From Methanomicrobiaceae archaeon (lineage in GTDB: Archaea; Halobacteriota; Methanomicrobia; Methanomicrobiales; Methanomicrobiaceae), in assembly GCA_029762625.1 (NCBI GenBank), contig JARVGI010000002.1, positions 374,772 to 438,771 of the forward strand: a stretch of 64,000 nucleotides of DNA, written 5' to 3'. A program made the position numbers and the translations under genes. The notes under the pieces were generated by a model that saw only the letters and a program-made list of their open reading frames with translations, ran no database searches and was not told the DNA's origin. This document shows positions 25,545-33,301 of this stretch, piece after piece. Position 1 is the stretch's first letter; each line of letters begins with the position of its first letter.

Positions 25545-27713
25545 GTGCACCCCCACCCCGATGACGAGAGCCCATTTGTGAAGTGGTGGTATCTCCAGGG
25601 CACGTTTCAAGGTGAGGACTGCCGGACGAGAAATTTTGTCGCCTGCTTCTTTTCTTTGCGGCTGCCCGAGGAGGGCACGCCGGGTTCGATGTACCTCTGC
25701 TCGGTCATCGACCCGGCAACAGGAGAGCACGGCAAAGAGATCCTCATTGACGAGCGCTCGCGTGCCTGGTACCTTGAGAGGCTCGCCGTTCTCCCGGGAC
25801 ACTTCGGCATCAGCCGGTGCATCGCGGAGACAATCCAGCGAGAAATCGCCGATTATGGCCTGTATCCACCGTTTTCCTGTCCGGAGAGCCCGATGCGGAT
25901 CTCCTCGCAGGCGATCGCATGGGACACTGCATCTCTCTCGTTTGCCCCATCCGCCATATCGGTGTCATTCACCGACCCCGGAACCGGCCGGCCGGTTTTC
26001 CTTCTTCTCGAACCGGAGGTGCCGTTCGTCGACATCCCCGGCCTGCTCCCCGACGGCGAGGAGATCGGGATGGAGTACGTGAGCTGCCCCCGGCTCTCGG
26101 TGCAAGGAAGGTACGGCGACGAAGCGATCAGGGGGGAGGCATGGTTCGACTGCCAGGCAGGCGGAGATGCATGGTTTGTGAAACCACATGCCGGTGCCCA
26201 CCGTCCGGAGGAAGCAGCCTGCGATCCCCTCGGCTGGGACTGGTGCGGTGTCAACCTCGACGACTGCCGGAGCCTGCTCTTCATGCACCGCAAGAATATA
26301 GGCTCCGGCGAGACGGAGGCGAAGTTCTGCGTTCTCTTTGAGGGATACGATGCAAGGTATTTCCCGGATTTCGAGCTCGATCCGCTGCGGTCCTGGGAGA
26401 GCCCGATCACCCACATCCACTATCCTATCGAGTGGGCGTTCTCCGTGCCCGAAATCGGGTGCCGGCTCACCTTCTCGCCCGAAATCGATGCGCAGGAGAT
26501 CGAGCTGATAGGGATATCCGGCGGCATATGGGAGGGATCGGGAACGGTCTCCGGCGAAATCGGGGGCGCCGCGGTCTCGGGACGAGGCCAGCTGGAGCTC
26601 TACGGCTGCGGGTACATACAGGACCTCTCCGACTTCCTCGCCCGGTTCCATGCAAAGATCGATGCGGGACTGGCCGGCATGTTCCCGCCGGCGATCGATG
26701 GTGCATGGTGCGACGCCATATTCGGCAGGCACCAGCCGATACTGGACTGCACGCCAATGACGGAGACGATCGCAAAACCGGTGTGGGACCTTCTCTCGCG
26801 CAACGGGAAGCACTGGAGGCCCATATTCGGGTTCCTGATCGCCGAGGCGATGGGCGTTCCGGTACGAGAGGATATCGAGCGGTTGTTCATCCTCACCGAG
26901 CTCCTGCACACCTCGGCACTGATCATCGACGACATCGAGGACCAGTCGCTTCTCCGGCGGGGCGAGGAGTCTATTCATATTCGCTACGGCATCGATGTGG
27001 CCATCAACGCGGCAAGCACCCTGTACTTCTTCCCGCAGAGCGTCGTGGCCCGCGCCGGGTGGCTGACCGAAAGCCAACGCTACGAAATTCTGACGCTGAT
27101 GACCGAGACCTCGCTCAAGGCACACCTCGGCCAGGCCCAGGACATCTACTGGTCCGGAACAATCTCGCGCGAGAACCTCGATCGCTGGCTCTCCAACAGC
27201 CTCGATGCACAGCTCCTGCAGATGTATGCGTTCAAGACCGCGTCGGCCACCGAGGGCGTCGCTGCGCTCTCGGCGATATTCCTCGACCTTGCCGAGGAGA
27301 AGAAAGAGGCATGTCTTGCATTCGGCAGGGGGATGGGTATTGTCTTCCAGATCATCGACGACGTCCTCAACTTCAGCGACTCGCCGGAGTGGCGGAAGGT
27401 GCAGGGCGAGGATCTGAAGGCGGGGAAACCGACCTATGCGATAATCCGGGCGATCGGGATGCTTGAAGATGCGGAATCCGAGCGGCTGAAGGACATCCTC
27501 TGCACGCCGGCGTTACGGGAGGACGAGTCCGTTCTTGCCGAGGGGATCGCACTCGTCAGGAAATCGGGAGCGGTGGAGAGTTGCGTGCAGGAGGCGGTGG
27601 ACATGATCGAGGATGCATGGAAGCAGTTTTCCCGGTATATCCCCCCCTCGCCTGCAAAGCTCATGCTCCGGGTGGTCTGCGCAAACCTGATCCAGATGGC
27701 ATACGACACCTGA
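25545..27713 (+). CDS. Fusion: CrtC/lipocalin-like domain plus polyprenyl diphosphate synthase
   Basis: A 722-residue two-part protein. Residues 1 to about 370 resemble the CrtC/AttH hydratase-like lipocalin superfamily: 'PFVKWWYLQGTFQ' near the start, 'SFTDPGTGRPVFLLLEPE', 'WFDCQAGGDAWF', 'DWCGVNLDD' and paired beta strands. Residues about 400-720 are a trans-isoprenyl diphosphate synthase, with 'GKHWRPIFGFLIAEA', the first Asp-rich motif in LIIDDIEDQSLLRRG and the second in FQIIDDVLNFSD. The synthase condenses IPP with allylic diphosphates. The start is uncertain: GTG at 25545 lacks a clear Shine-Dalgarno, while an in-frame extension upstream (FFIPPS, no ATG) looks protein-like and sits just behind gggaggagg at about 25486-25494. 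It follows the Rph-like gene. Confidence 0.85.
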   Translation: MHPHPDDESPFVKWWYLQGTFQGEDCRTRNFVACFFSLRLPEEGTPGSMYLCSVIDPATGEHGKEILIDERSRAWYLERLAVLPGHFGISRCIAETIQREIADYGLYPPFSCPESPMRISSQAIAWDTASLSFAPSAISVSFTDPGTGRPVFLLLEPEVPFVDIPGLLPDGEEIGMEYVSCPRLSVQGRYGDEAIRGEAWFDCQAGGDAWFVKPHAGAHRPEEAACDPLGWDWCGVNLDDCRSLLFMHRKNIGSGETEAKFCVLFEGYDARYFPDFELDPLRSWESPITHIHYPIEWAFSVPEIGCRLTFSPEIDAQEIELIGISGGIWEGSGTVSGEIGGAAVSGRGQLELYGCGYIQDLSDFLARFHAKIDAGLAGMFPPAIDGAWCDAIFGRHQPILDCTPMTETIAKPVWDLLSRNGKHWRPIFGFLIAEAMGVPVREDIERLFILTELLHTSALIIDDIEDQSLLRRGEESIHIRYGIDVAINAASTLYFFPQSVVARAGWLTESQRYEILTLMTETSLKAHLGQAQDIYWSGTISRENLDRWLSNSLDAQLLQMYAFKTASATEGVAALSAIFLDLAEEKKEACLAFGRGMGIVFQIIDDVLNFSDSPEWRKVQGEDLKAGKPTYAIIRAIGMLEDAESERLKDILCTPALREDESVLAEGIALVRKSGAVESCVQEAVDMIEDAWKQFSRYIPPSPAKLMLRVVCANLIQMAYDT

Positions 27714-28243
27714 ACGGCGGTCTCTGTGTGACGGTGATTCTCGGATACACCTGAGGGGGGGCACTTTCGGTCATATTGGATGGTGTGCAGGGATGCGTTG
27801 CAGATGCGAATGCCATCCCCCGTCGGTCCGCTCTTTTAATGGAAGCGGTGATTCTCATTCCCGTGAGCCCGGCAGCAAGGAAAAACGGTTGGGAATAATC
27901 GCTATTTAAACTCAAGGTGGCGGAATGCCTGATTGCGCATGCATCCACATCATTTATATGGCAGTGTCTGCATCTTCTCTCCGGAGTTTTTTACTCCATG
28001 GTGCGGGGCCGAACGGATACCATCACACTCTATAGAAAATGAAAAACTGGCATAATCCTCTAAAATACCCAAACTTTGCTTTTTTCGGGCGTCATGCTTG
28101 CGGCCGTGCGCCTGCAGTGCATTCCCGGTCAGGACGCCGGCGGCTGTCAATGCAATTCTTTTTCCTATTACAGAATGTTAAATTCATACTGTCAACTTCA
28201 GACGCATCCTCATCTCCATCGAATTTACGCGAAGGTCACACCC
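27714..28243. other. Intergenic region, about 530 bases, no recognised gene
   Basis: The stretch contains a TATA-like tttatat at 27954-27960 but no convincing gene in the right position on either strand. The right half is AT-richer and probably carries the promoter of the methyltransferase at 28244. Open frames here are short and family-less. Confidence 0.4.
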
Positions 28244-28903
28244 ATGGCAGAGAACAGGAAAAAATTCGATAAAAAAGGCGCAGGAAATATGGACGAGATC
28301 GCAAAGACCCTCTTTGCCCCGATATACCCGATGATCGCACAAAACATCATCGATCGGTTCGGGATCACCGAAGGCATCTGCATCGACCTCGGGAGCGGGC
28401 CCGCATCACTGGCAATCGCCGTGGCGGCGCAATCCGACCTCGAAGTCATCGCGCTTGATTTTTCAGACCACATGCACGAAGCCGCCTCGCGAAATATCGC
28501 AGATGCAGGACTGAGCGGCCGGATTCGCCTCCTGCGCGGTGATGTGCATGACATTCCCCTTGCCGACGACACCGCAGACCTGATCATCAGCAGGGGCTCG
28601 ATGTTCTTCTGGGACGACGTCCATCGCGCCTTCCGGGAGATCTACCGGGTCCTCAAACCGGATGGCAGAACCTACATCGGCGGGGGGTTCGGAAACCGGG
28701 AACTGCGAGACTCGATTTCGGCCGAGATGATCCGCAGAAACCCCGATTGGAAGGAATTCAACCGCAAAAACATCTCCCCGGAGAACGTTGCGCGGTTCCG
28801 AACCGTGCTGGAGGAGATCGGCGTTCCCTCGTTTGACATCATCCACGGGGACGAGGGGTTCTGGATCGTGATTGCCAAGACCACCGGCGGAGCGCTCCCA
28901 TGA
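28244..28903 (+). CDS. Class I SAM-dependent methyltransferase
   Basis: A 219-residue methyltransferase. Motif I is 'CIDLGSGPASLAIAVA', motif II 'VIALDFSDHMHEAASRN', then 'LLRGDVHDIPLADDTADLIISRG' and 'FREIYRVLKPDGRTYIGGG'. This is the UbiE/Methyltransf_11 pattern. The ATG at 28244 (MAENRKKFDKKG) is chosen because the long upstream in-frame extension is Cys/His-rich junk and a gaagg lies just before it. Its stop overlaps the start of the radical SAM gene (ATGA at 28900-28903), so the two are translationally coupled and probably act in one pathway. The substrate is unknown. Confidence 0.88.
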   Translation: MAENRKKFDKKGAGNMDEIAKTLFAPIYPMIAQNIIDRFGITEGICIDLGSGPASLAIAVAAQSDLEVIALDFSDHMHEAASRNIADAGLSGRIRLLRGDVHDIPLADDTADLIISRGSMFFWDDVHRAFREIYRVLKPDGRTYIGGGFGNRELRDSISAEMIRRNPDWKEFNRKNISPENVARFRTVLEEIGVPSFDIIHGDEGFWIVIAKTTGGALP

Positions 28904-30646
28904 AATGTCCGGTCTGTGAAATCGGGTGCGATATCGCCGAGGGACGATCCGGCCGGTGCAGGATGTACGCCAACCGCGACGGCGAGATCGTCGAGCGGTT
29001 TCCCGAATCCTACCTGACCATGCTCCCCATCACCATCGAGACGATGCCGGTGGTCCATTTTGCCCCGAAAAACAAGTTCTTCCAGGTCAGCACCGTGGGG
29101 TGCACCTTCACCTGCCCGGGGTGCATCTCGGAGACACTGACAGTGCACGCCGATGCGGTGGCGGGCAATGCAGGAAGACTGCACCGGCATCGTCTTCTGC
29201 CTCAATGACCCCGCCGCCTCGTACTTCACTTTTCTCGCCCTCGCACGGGAGACGCACGCGGCCGGTCTCCGGGTAGGGTGCTCGACGAACGGGTACTTCA
29301 CCGAATCCGCCCTCGCCTCCCTCATCCCCTCCCTCGACTTCGTCAACATCGGCCTGAAGGGGTCATCCGATGAGCGCTACCGAGAGTGCGGGGCGAAGTC
29401 GGCGGACCCGGTGTTTCGGAACATCCGCACGCTGCATGAGGGAGGGGTGCACGTGGAGGTCTCGGCAATGTACATCAACGGCGCCGATGAGGAGATCCTC
29501 GAGGCGGCACGGCGGGTGGCGGAGGTATCCCCCGACATTCCGTTGCAGGTGATGCAGTTCGTGCCCTTCGGTGACGCGGCGCCGGGCCTCGAGCCGACGA
29601 TCCGGGAATCGGAACACATCACGGACCGCCTGCGCACGATCCTCCGCTTCGTCTACCTCTTCAACTCGCCCGGCACCGAATACCTCACCACCATCTGCCC
29701 GGTCTGCGGCACTGCAGTCATCGAACGTGAATTCTACGGGCCCATGGGCTGTCGCACCACCGCCTCCCTCGCAGGCGGCAGGTGCCCCTGCGGCTGGCAG
29801 GCTCCGGTGCGGGGCTCCATCAACGATCAGCAGTATACCGAATACGGCATGCTCGGCGGCTACCGGACCACGCGGGCCATTGAAATGGCCCATGCCATCC
29901 TGGTCACCCTGGGGATCCGTGACGACCAGGAGCTCGGCTCCGTCCTCGGCGACATCATCAGGGAAGACTTGATCCGGGGCATGCACGACCGCATCCAGCA
30001 GATCGATTCATGGCTCGGGCTGATCGAAGACCTCGCCGCCCGTGCGGGACGGGAGGGGGAAGGCAGGGGACTGATTGCCTTTATCCGGGAGCGGGTCGAC
30101 CGGATCGCCGCCGGCAGCGCCCTCGCCAAAACCCGACCTCGCGTCTACTACTCGATGGGCTACCCGCTCTTCGCACTGAATGCGGAGCGATTCGAGACCA
30201 ACCTGGTGGAAGCGGCGGGAGGGACCTGCGTCAACAAGCGCATCGAGCGGAAGGGCAAGCCCGGGGTCAATATCTCCGCAACAGAACTCAACGACCTCAA
30301 TCCCGAATACATGTTCATTTCAGGATTTCTCTCCTCGCCCGCGTCGGACTACCTCCACTACTGCACCACGCACGGCATCGAGACCGACGCGGTCAGGGCG
30401 GGCAGGCTCTTCAATATCCCTGCGGGATGGGATTTCGGCAGCCCGAGGTGGATCCTGAGGTTCATGTGCATCGCGAACACCATTCACCCCGAGATCTTCT
30501 CCTTCGATCTTGAACACGAGCAGCGGGAATTCTACCGGAGATTCTACGGTATTACGTCGGGAACCATCGTCACAAACCGCGATTTTCCCCGGCCGATGGT
30601 TGGCACGTCGAAAAATCTGTCCGGGGAACGGGTTCGGCAACAATAA
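28900..30646 (+). pseudogene. Radical SAM protein with binding-protein-like tail, interrupted by a frameshift
   Basis: Two frames together make one protein. Frame one (28900 to about 29165) has an N-terminal Cys set (CPVCEIGC...GRCRMY) and the radical SAM cluster motif GCTFTCPGC (Cys68, Cys72, Cys75). The next frame (from about 29168 to 30646) continues with 'CTGIVFCLNDPAASYF', 'VGCSTNGYF', 'VNIGLKGSSDERYR' and 'EVSAMYINGADEEI', all radical-SAM barrel strands. After about residue 300 comes a segment like an Fe/cobalamin periplasmic binding protein ('VYYSMGYPLFALN', 'SATELNDLNPEYMFISGF'). The junction at about 29168 is not a homopolymer, and a short loop may be lost. The overlap with the upstream methyltransferase suggests a two-step modification pathway. 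As written, the gene would not make one intact protein. Confidence 0.8.
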
Positions 30647-30675
30647 TGCAATGTTCACCGACCGTCCCGGGTGTT

Positions 30676-31515
30676 TCAGCCGTAGCTGAGGTGCAGGCCG
30701 ACGCCGACCTCCTGCAGGGGGGCGACCTCCGCCAGCGCACAGGTGGCCCGAAACCCGGTGCAGTGGCAGGCATGGACCTTCGTCGGCTGCAGCCTCTCGA
30801 AGTAGCGGCATGTTTCCCGGATCTGTTCTTCCGGGGAGACCAGAAGGTGGAAGCCCCCGATGACGTCGACCACGCGCCGCTCCCCGGTCACCTCACGCGC
30901 CTGCTCGATGATGTTGCAGATCCCCGAATGGGCGCACCCGGCGATGACCACCAGCCCCCGTTCGGTCACGCACGCGATCCCCGTATCGTCGGTGAGCATA
31001 TCCGGCACCCAGCGTCCGTTTTGCATGACCTCCCCCACCGCCTGCCTCCCCTCGAAATCGTGCCGTCGTTCGATCCCGCCGAGGAACACGATGCGGTCGG
31101 TAATCCAGACGGGATCCGCACTCAGCCGGACCTCGCCGAGAGAGGCAAGGGTGTCTTGAGCCACAAAGCACCCGATATTCCTCCCCTCCTCGTCCCGTTT
31201 CGGGTCAAAAACGGATGGATGAGCCAGGAACACAGGCGATGCCAGCTCCCTGCCCTCGATCGCGGCCTCGATGATGCGCTTGGCCAGCGGCTCCAGCCCG
31301 CCGGTATGGTCGAGATGGCCGTGGGAGAGCACGACCCGGTCCGCTTCGAGGGGGTCGAGGCCCATTTTGTGGGCGTTGTCGAGGAAGAGGTCGGAATACC
31401 CGGTATCGAAGAGGATGCCCGTGTCCCCGTCCCTGAGGAGGAGGGAGAGCGCGGGCTCACCCCGGAAATAGCGGTCGATGAGGGTGGCGTTGTCCACCAG
31501 CACGAAGATATCCAT
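30676..31515 (-). CDS. Metallo-beta-lactamase-fold hydrolase (COG1237 type)
   Basis: A 279-residue MBL-fold protein with the metal motif LSHGHLDHTGG, downstream histidines in 'VIAGCAHSGICNIIEQA' and 'VIGGFHLL', and a C-terminal 'HACHCTGFRA'. The opening 'FRGEPALSLLLRDGDTGILFDTG' and the CAHSG/GGFHL pair fit COG1237, a family that includes enzymes annotated as dihydropterin synthases of methanopterin biosynthesis; the exact substrate cannot be told. The ATG at 31515 (MDIFVLVDN) is favoured over a start four codons upstream. It converges on the radical SAM gene. Confidence 0.85.
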   Translation of the reverse strand: MDIFVLVDNATLIDRYFRGEPALSLLLRDGDTGILFDTGYSDLFLDNAHKMGLDPLEADRVVLSHGHLDHTGGLEPLAKRIIEAAIEGRELASPVFLAHPSVFDPKRDEEGRNIGCFVAQDTLASLGEVRLSADPVWITDRIVFLGGIERRHDFEGRQAVGEVMQNGRWVPDMLTDDTGIACVTERGLVVIAGCAHSGICNIIEQAREVTGERRVVDVIGGFHLLVSPEEQIRETCRYFERLQPTKVHACHCTGFRATCALAEVAPLQEVGVGLHLSYG

Positions 31516-31572
31516 GCAAGATCGCACAGGGATCGGCGGGAGAGCAGAAAAATCTGGGCTTTGTGACGTACT

Positions 31573-31956
31573 TCATCCCGCAACGCCCGCTCCCTCCATC
31601 CTTTGCTTGGCGGAAACAAACGCCAGCAGCGCCAGCACCTGCATGACCACTTCGATCGCGAGAATCAGCGATAGCGAAATGCCGTCGATCCAGCCGAGCG
31701 CCACGCTTCCAGCAAACCACGCTGCCCCGTACACTGTATTCAAGATCCCGTAGGCGCGCCTCCCGCGTCGAGAGGTGGGGGTAGTCGGCCACCGCAACCC
31801 GCTGGAAGAAGGCGGCGGAGAAGATGAGCGGTCGGTGACGCTCCGGGCCCTTTCGTAGATACCCTCCCCGAAGAGGCTCACGATGCTGAAAAGGGCGATG
31901 GCGGCGTCGGCCATGGTACTATTGAGTAATTGCCGGGTGCGGGGGAATCGAGCCAT
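31573..31956 (-). pseudogene. C-terminal remnant of an MFS transporter
   Basis: Frameshifted fragments of a major facilitator protein. One frame holds 'ALFSIVSLFGEGIYERARSV', like an inner MFS helix with its cytoplasmic loop. Further on the same frame recovers 'AYGILNTVYGAAWFAGSVAL' and 'GWIDGISLSLILAIEVVMQV', two more helices, and stops. The section between reads as Ser/Pro/Arg-rich nonsense, indicating compensating indels. The N-terminal half of the transporter is missing. Confidence 0.6.
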
Positions 31957-32040
31957 TGGTTTTTCCGGATGGCACCACCCCCGTCATCCGGGAGCACCGG
32001 GCGACCCTCTTTTCGTGTGGGGAAACCAGAGGGTACATGC

Positions 32041-32724
32041 ATGAGCTGCAAAGCGCAGATCCTCGACGACCTCCTGAACACAGCACACGATCGGGGGGCG
32101 AGCGTGGCGGGGTACCTCCCCGCGGCAGCCCTCAGGGACTGCCCGTCGGCGCGGGCGGCCGGTCCACAGGGTTTTTCGACCTTTTCCGGGACCATCGTCG
32201 TCCTCGGGCTCTACCATGACCCGGCGAAGCCGGAGATGGACTGGTGGGAGCCGGGGCAGAGCACCCCGGGGGACCGCATGCTCCGGGAAATCACCCGGGA
32301 ACTTGCTGCATGGCTGCGGGAAACCCACGGCATCGAAGCAAAAGATATCCCCTACCAGGTCTATGACGGCGGGATCTACCTCAAGGATGCCGCGGTACTG
32401 GCGGGCCTCGGCTGCATCGGGAGAAACAACCTTGTGATCACCCCCGAATTCGGCCCGCGGGTGCGGTTCCGGGCGCTATGGGTCGACATGGAATCGGAAC
32501 TGCCCGCACCCGGTACCATGGCACCCCCCTGCGAGGCCTGCAATCACCCCTGCGAGACACAATGCCCTCAGAATGCGCTCGAAGAGGGGAGGTATTCACG
32601 CGCCCGCTGCATAGCCCGGATGGAGGCTGACAAAGCCGCTCCCGTGGAAAAAACCGGAACAAAAGGCCCGGTGGACCATTGCCGGGTCTGCGAGCTCGCC
32701 TGTCCCGCCCACCGCATCCCATGA
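32041..32724 (+). CDS. Epoxyqueuosine-reductase-like Fe-S protein (COG1600)
   Basis: A 227-residue Fe-S protein related to QueG. It has 'IPYQVYDGGIYLKDAAVLAGLGCIGRNNLVITPEFGPRVRF', the family's signature stretch, followed by a ferredoxin-type cluster region 'CEACNHPCETQCPQNAL' and 'CRVCELACP'. Some spacings differ from a canonical CxxCxxCxxxCP, as is usual in archaeal COG1600 members. These lack a proven queuosine role in methanogens, so reductive activity towards a corrinoid or other cofactor is only a possibility. The ATG at 32041 is preferred over an earlier in-frame start that would add a Pro/Ser-rich non-conserved lead. Confidence 0.8.
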   Translation: MSCKAQILDDLLNTAHDRGASVAGYLPAAALRDCPSARAAGPQGFSTFSGTIVVLGLYHDPAKPEMDWWEPGQSTPGDRMLREITRELAAWLRETHGIEAKDIPYQVYDGGIYLKDAAVLAGLGCIGRNNLVITPEFGPRVRFRALWVDMESELPAPGTMAPPCEACNHPCETQCPQNALEEGRYSRARCIARMEADKAAPVEKTGTKGPVDHCRVCELACPAHRIP

Positions 32725-32733
32725 TCCTTCACC

Positions 32734-33180
32734 CTATCCTATCGGAGCGTAGACCTCGGTGAGGATCTCCTCTACCGGAACCTCTCTCGGGTCGTTGAGG
32801 TAACCCTCGCGCAGGGCCCCGACAATGCTTGTATGGTTACTCTCCAGCCACGCGAAGAGTTTTTCGTAGGTGGCTGTGGCGTTCCCGTATGCGCCCCTGT
32901 GCACGATCTCTGCCATGGTCCCGCCGGGAAGCTCGTAGACACGGATCTCGCCACTCTCCCCGCTCCTGCCCGTGATGGGGAAGGCAACCTCGATGTCCAC
33001 ATTTCCCGCTGCATCGGCCGCAAACGCCTCATCGGAGGACATTTCATGGCAGACAAAGACCGGGGGCCTGCGAGCTGTACCCCGTGGGCCATTGCGAATT
33101 CCACCAGCTCCCCGATCATCGTGGCGATCTGCGGATACGGGCCCCTGCGGCGCCATCTCGATGACCTCCACCTCTTCCAT
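32734..33180 (-). pseudogene. GyrI-like effector-binding protein with two compensating frameshifts
   Basis: The ends read in one frame (MEEVEVIEMAPQ at the start; 'PPVFVCHEMSSDEAFAADAA', 'DIEVAFPITG', 'YELPGGTMAEIVHRGAYG' later), while the segment between about 33140 and 33066 only makes sense in another frame ('GPYPQIATMIGELVEFAMAH', 'GVQLAG'). Joined, they give a typical GyrI/AraC effector-binding domain of about 150 residues. The uninterrupted frame as written replaces 25 residues with nonsense (GPVSADRHDDRGAGG). This is either a mildly decayed gene or a pair of sequence errors. It converges on the Fe-S protein gene. Confidence 0.65.
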
Positions 33181-33272
33181 TGCTTCGTCGTCATAGGATC
33201 ACACCGTGCCGGACGCAATAACGGTAACGCTCAGGGGGGTGAACCTGAAGGGTGACCGTGACCATATCCACC

Positions 33273-33289
33273 CCGGGTATCGAACCCGG
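33273..33289 (-). other. Perfect hairpin resembling a tRNA T-arm
   Basis: On the leftward strand ccgggttcgatacccgg begins 13 bases after the stop of the P-type ATPase gene. It folds as a 5-bp stem with a TTCGATA loop, exactly the geometry of a tRNA T-arm, or as a 6-bp stem. No matching D-arm, anticodon arm or acceptor stem surrounds it, so it is not a tRNA gene. It could be a 3' hairpin of the ATPase mRNA or a tRNA fragment left by integration. Confidence 0.4.
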
Positions 33290-33301
33290 TGCGGACGGTG
33301 C

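Noticed and set aside
27954-27960. TATA-like tttatat in the 27.7-28.2 kb gap as promoter of an unlisted gene
   Set aside because: No open frame with a reasonable start lies at the right distance on either strand.
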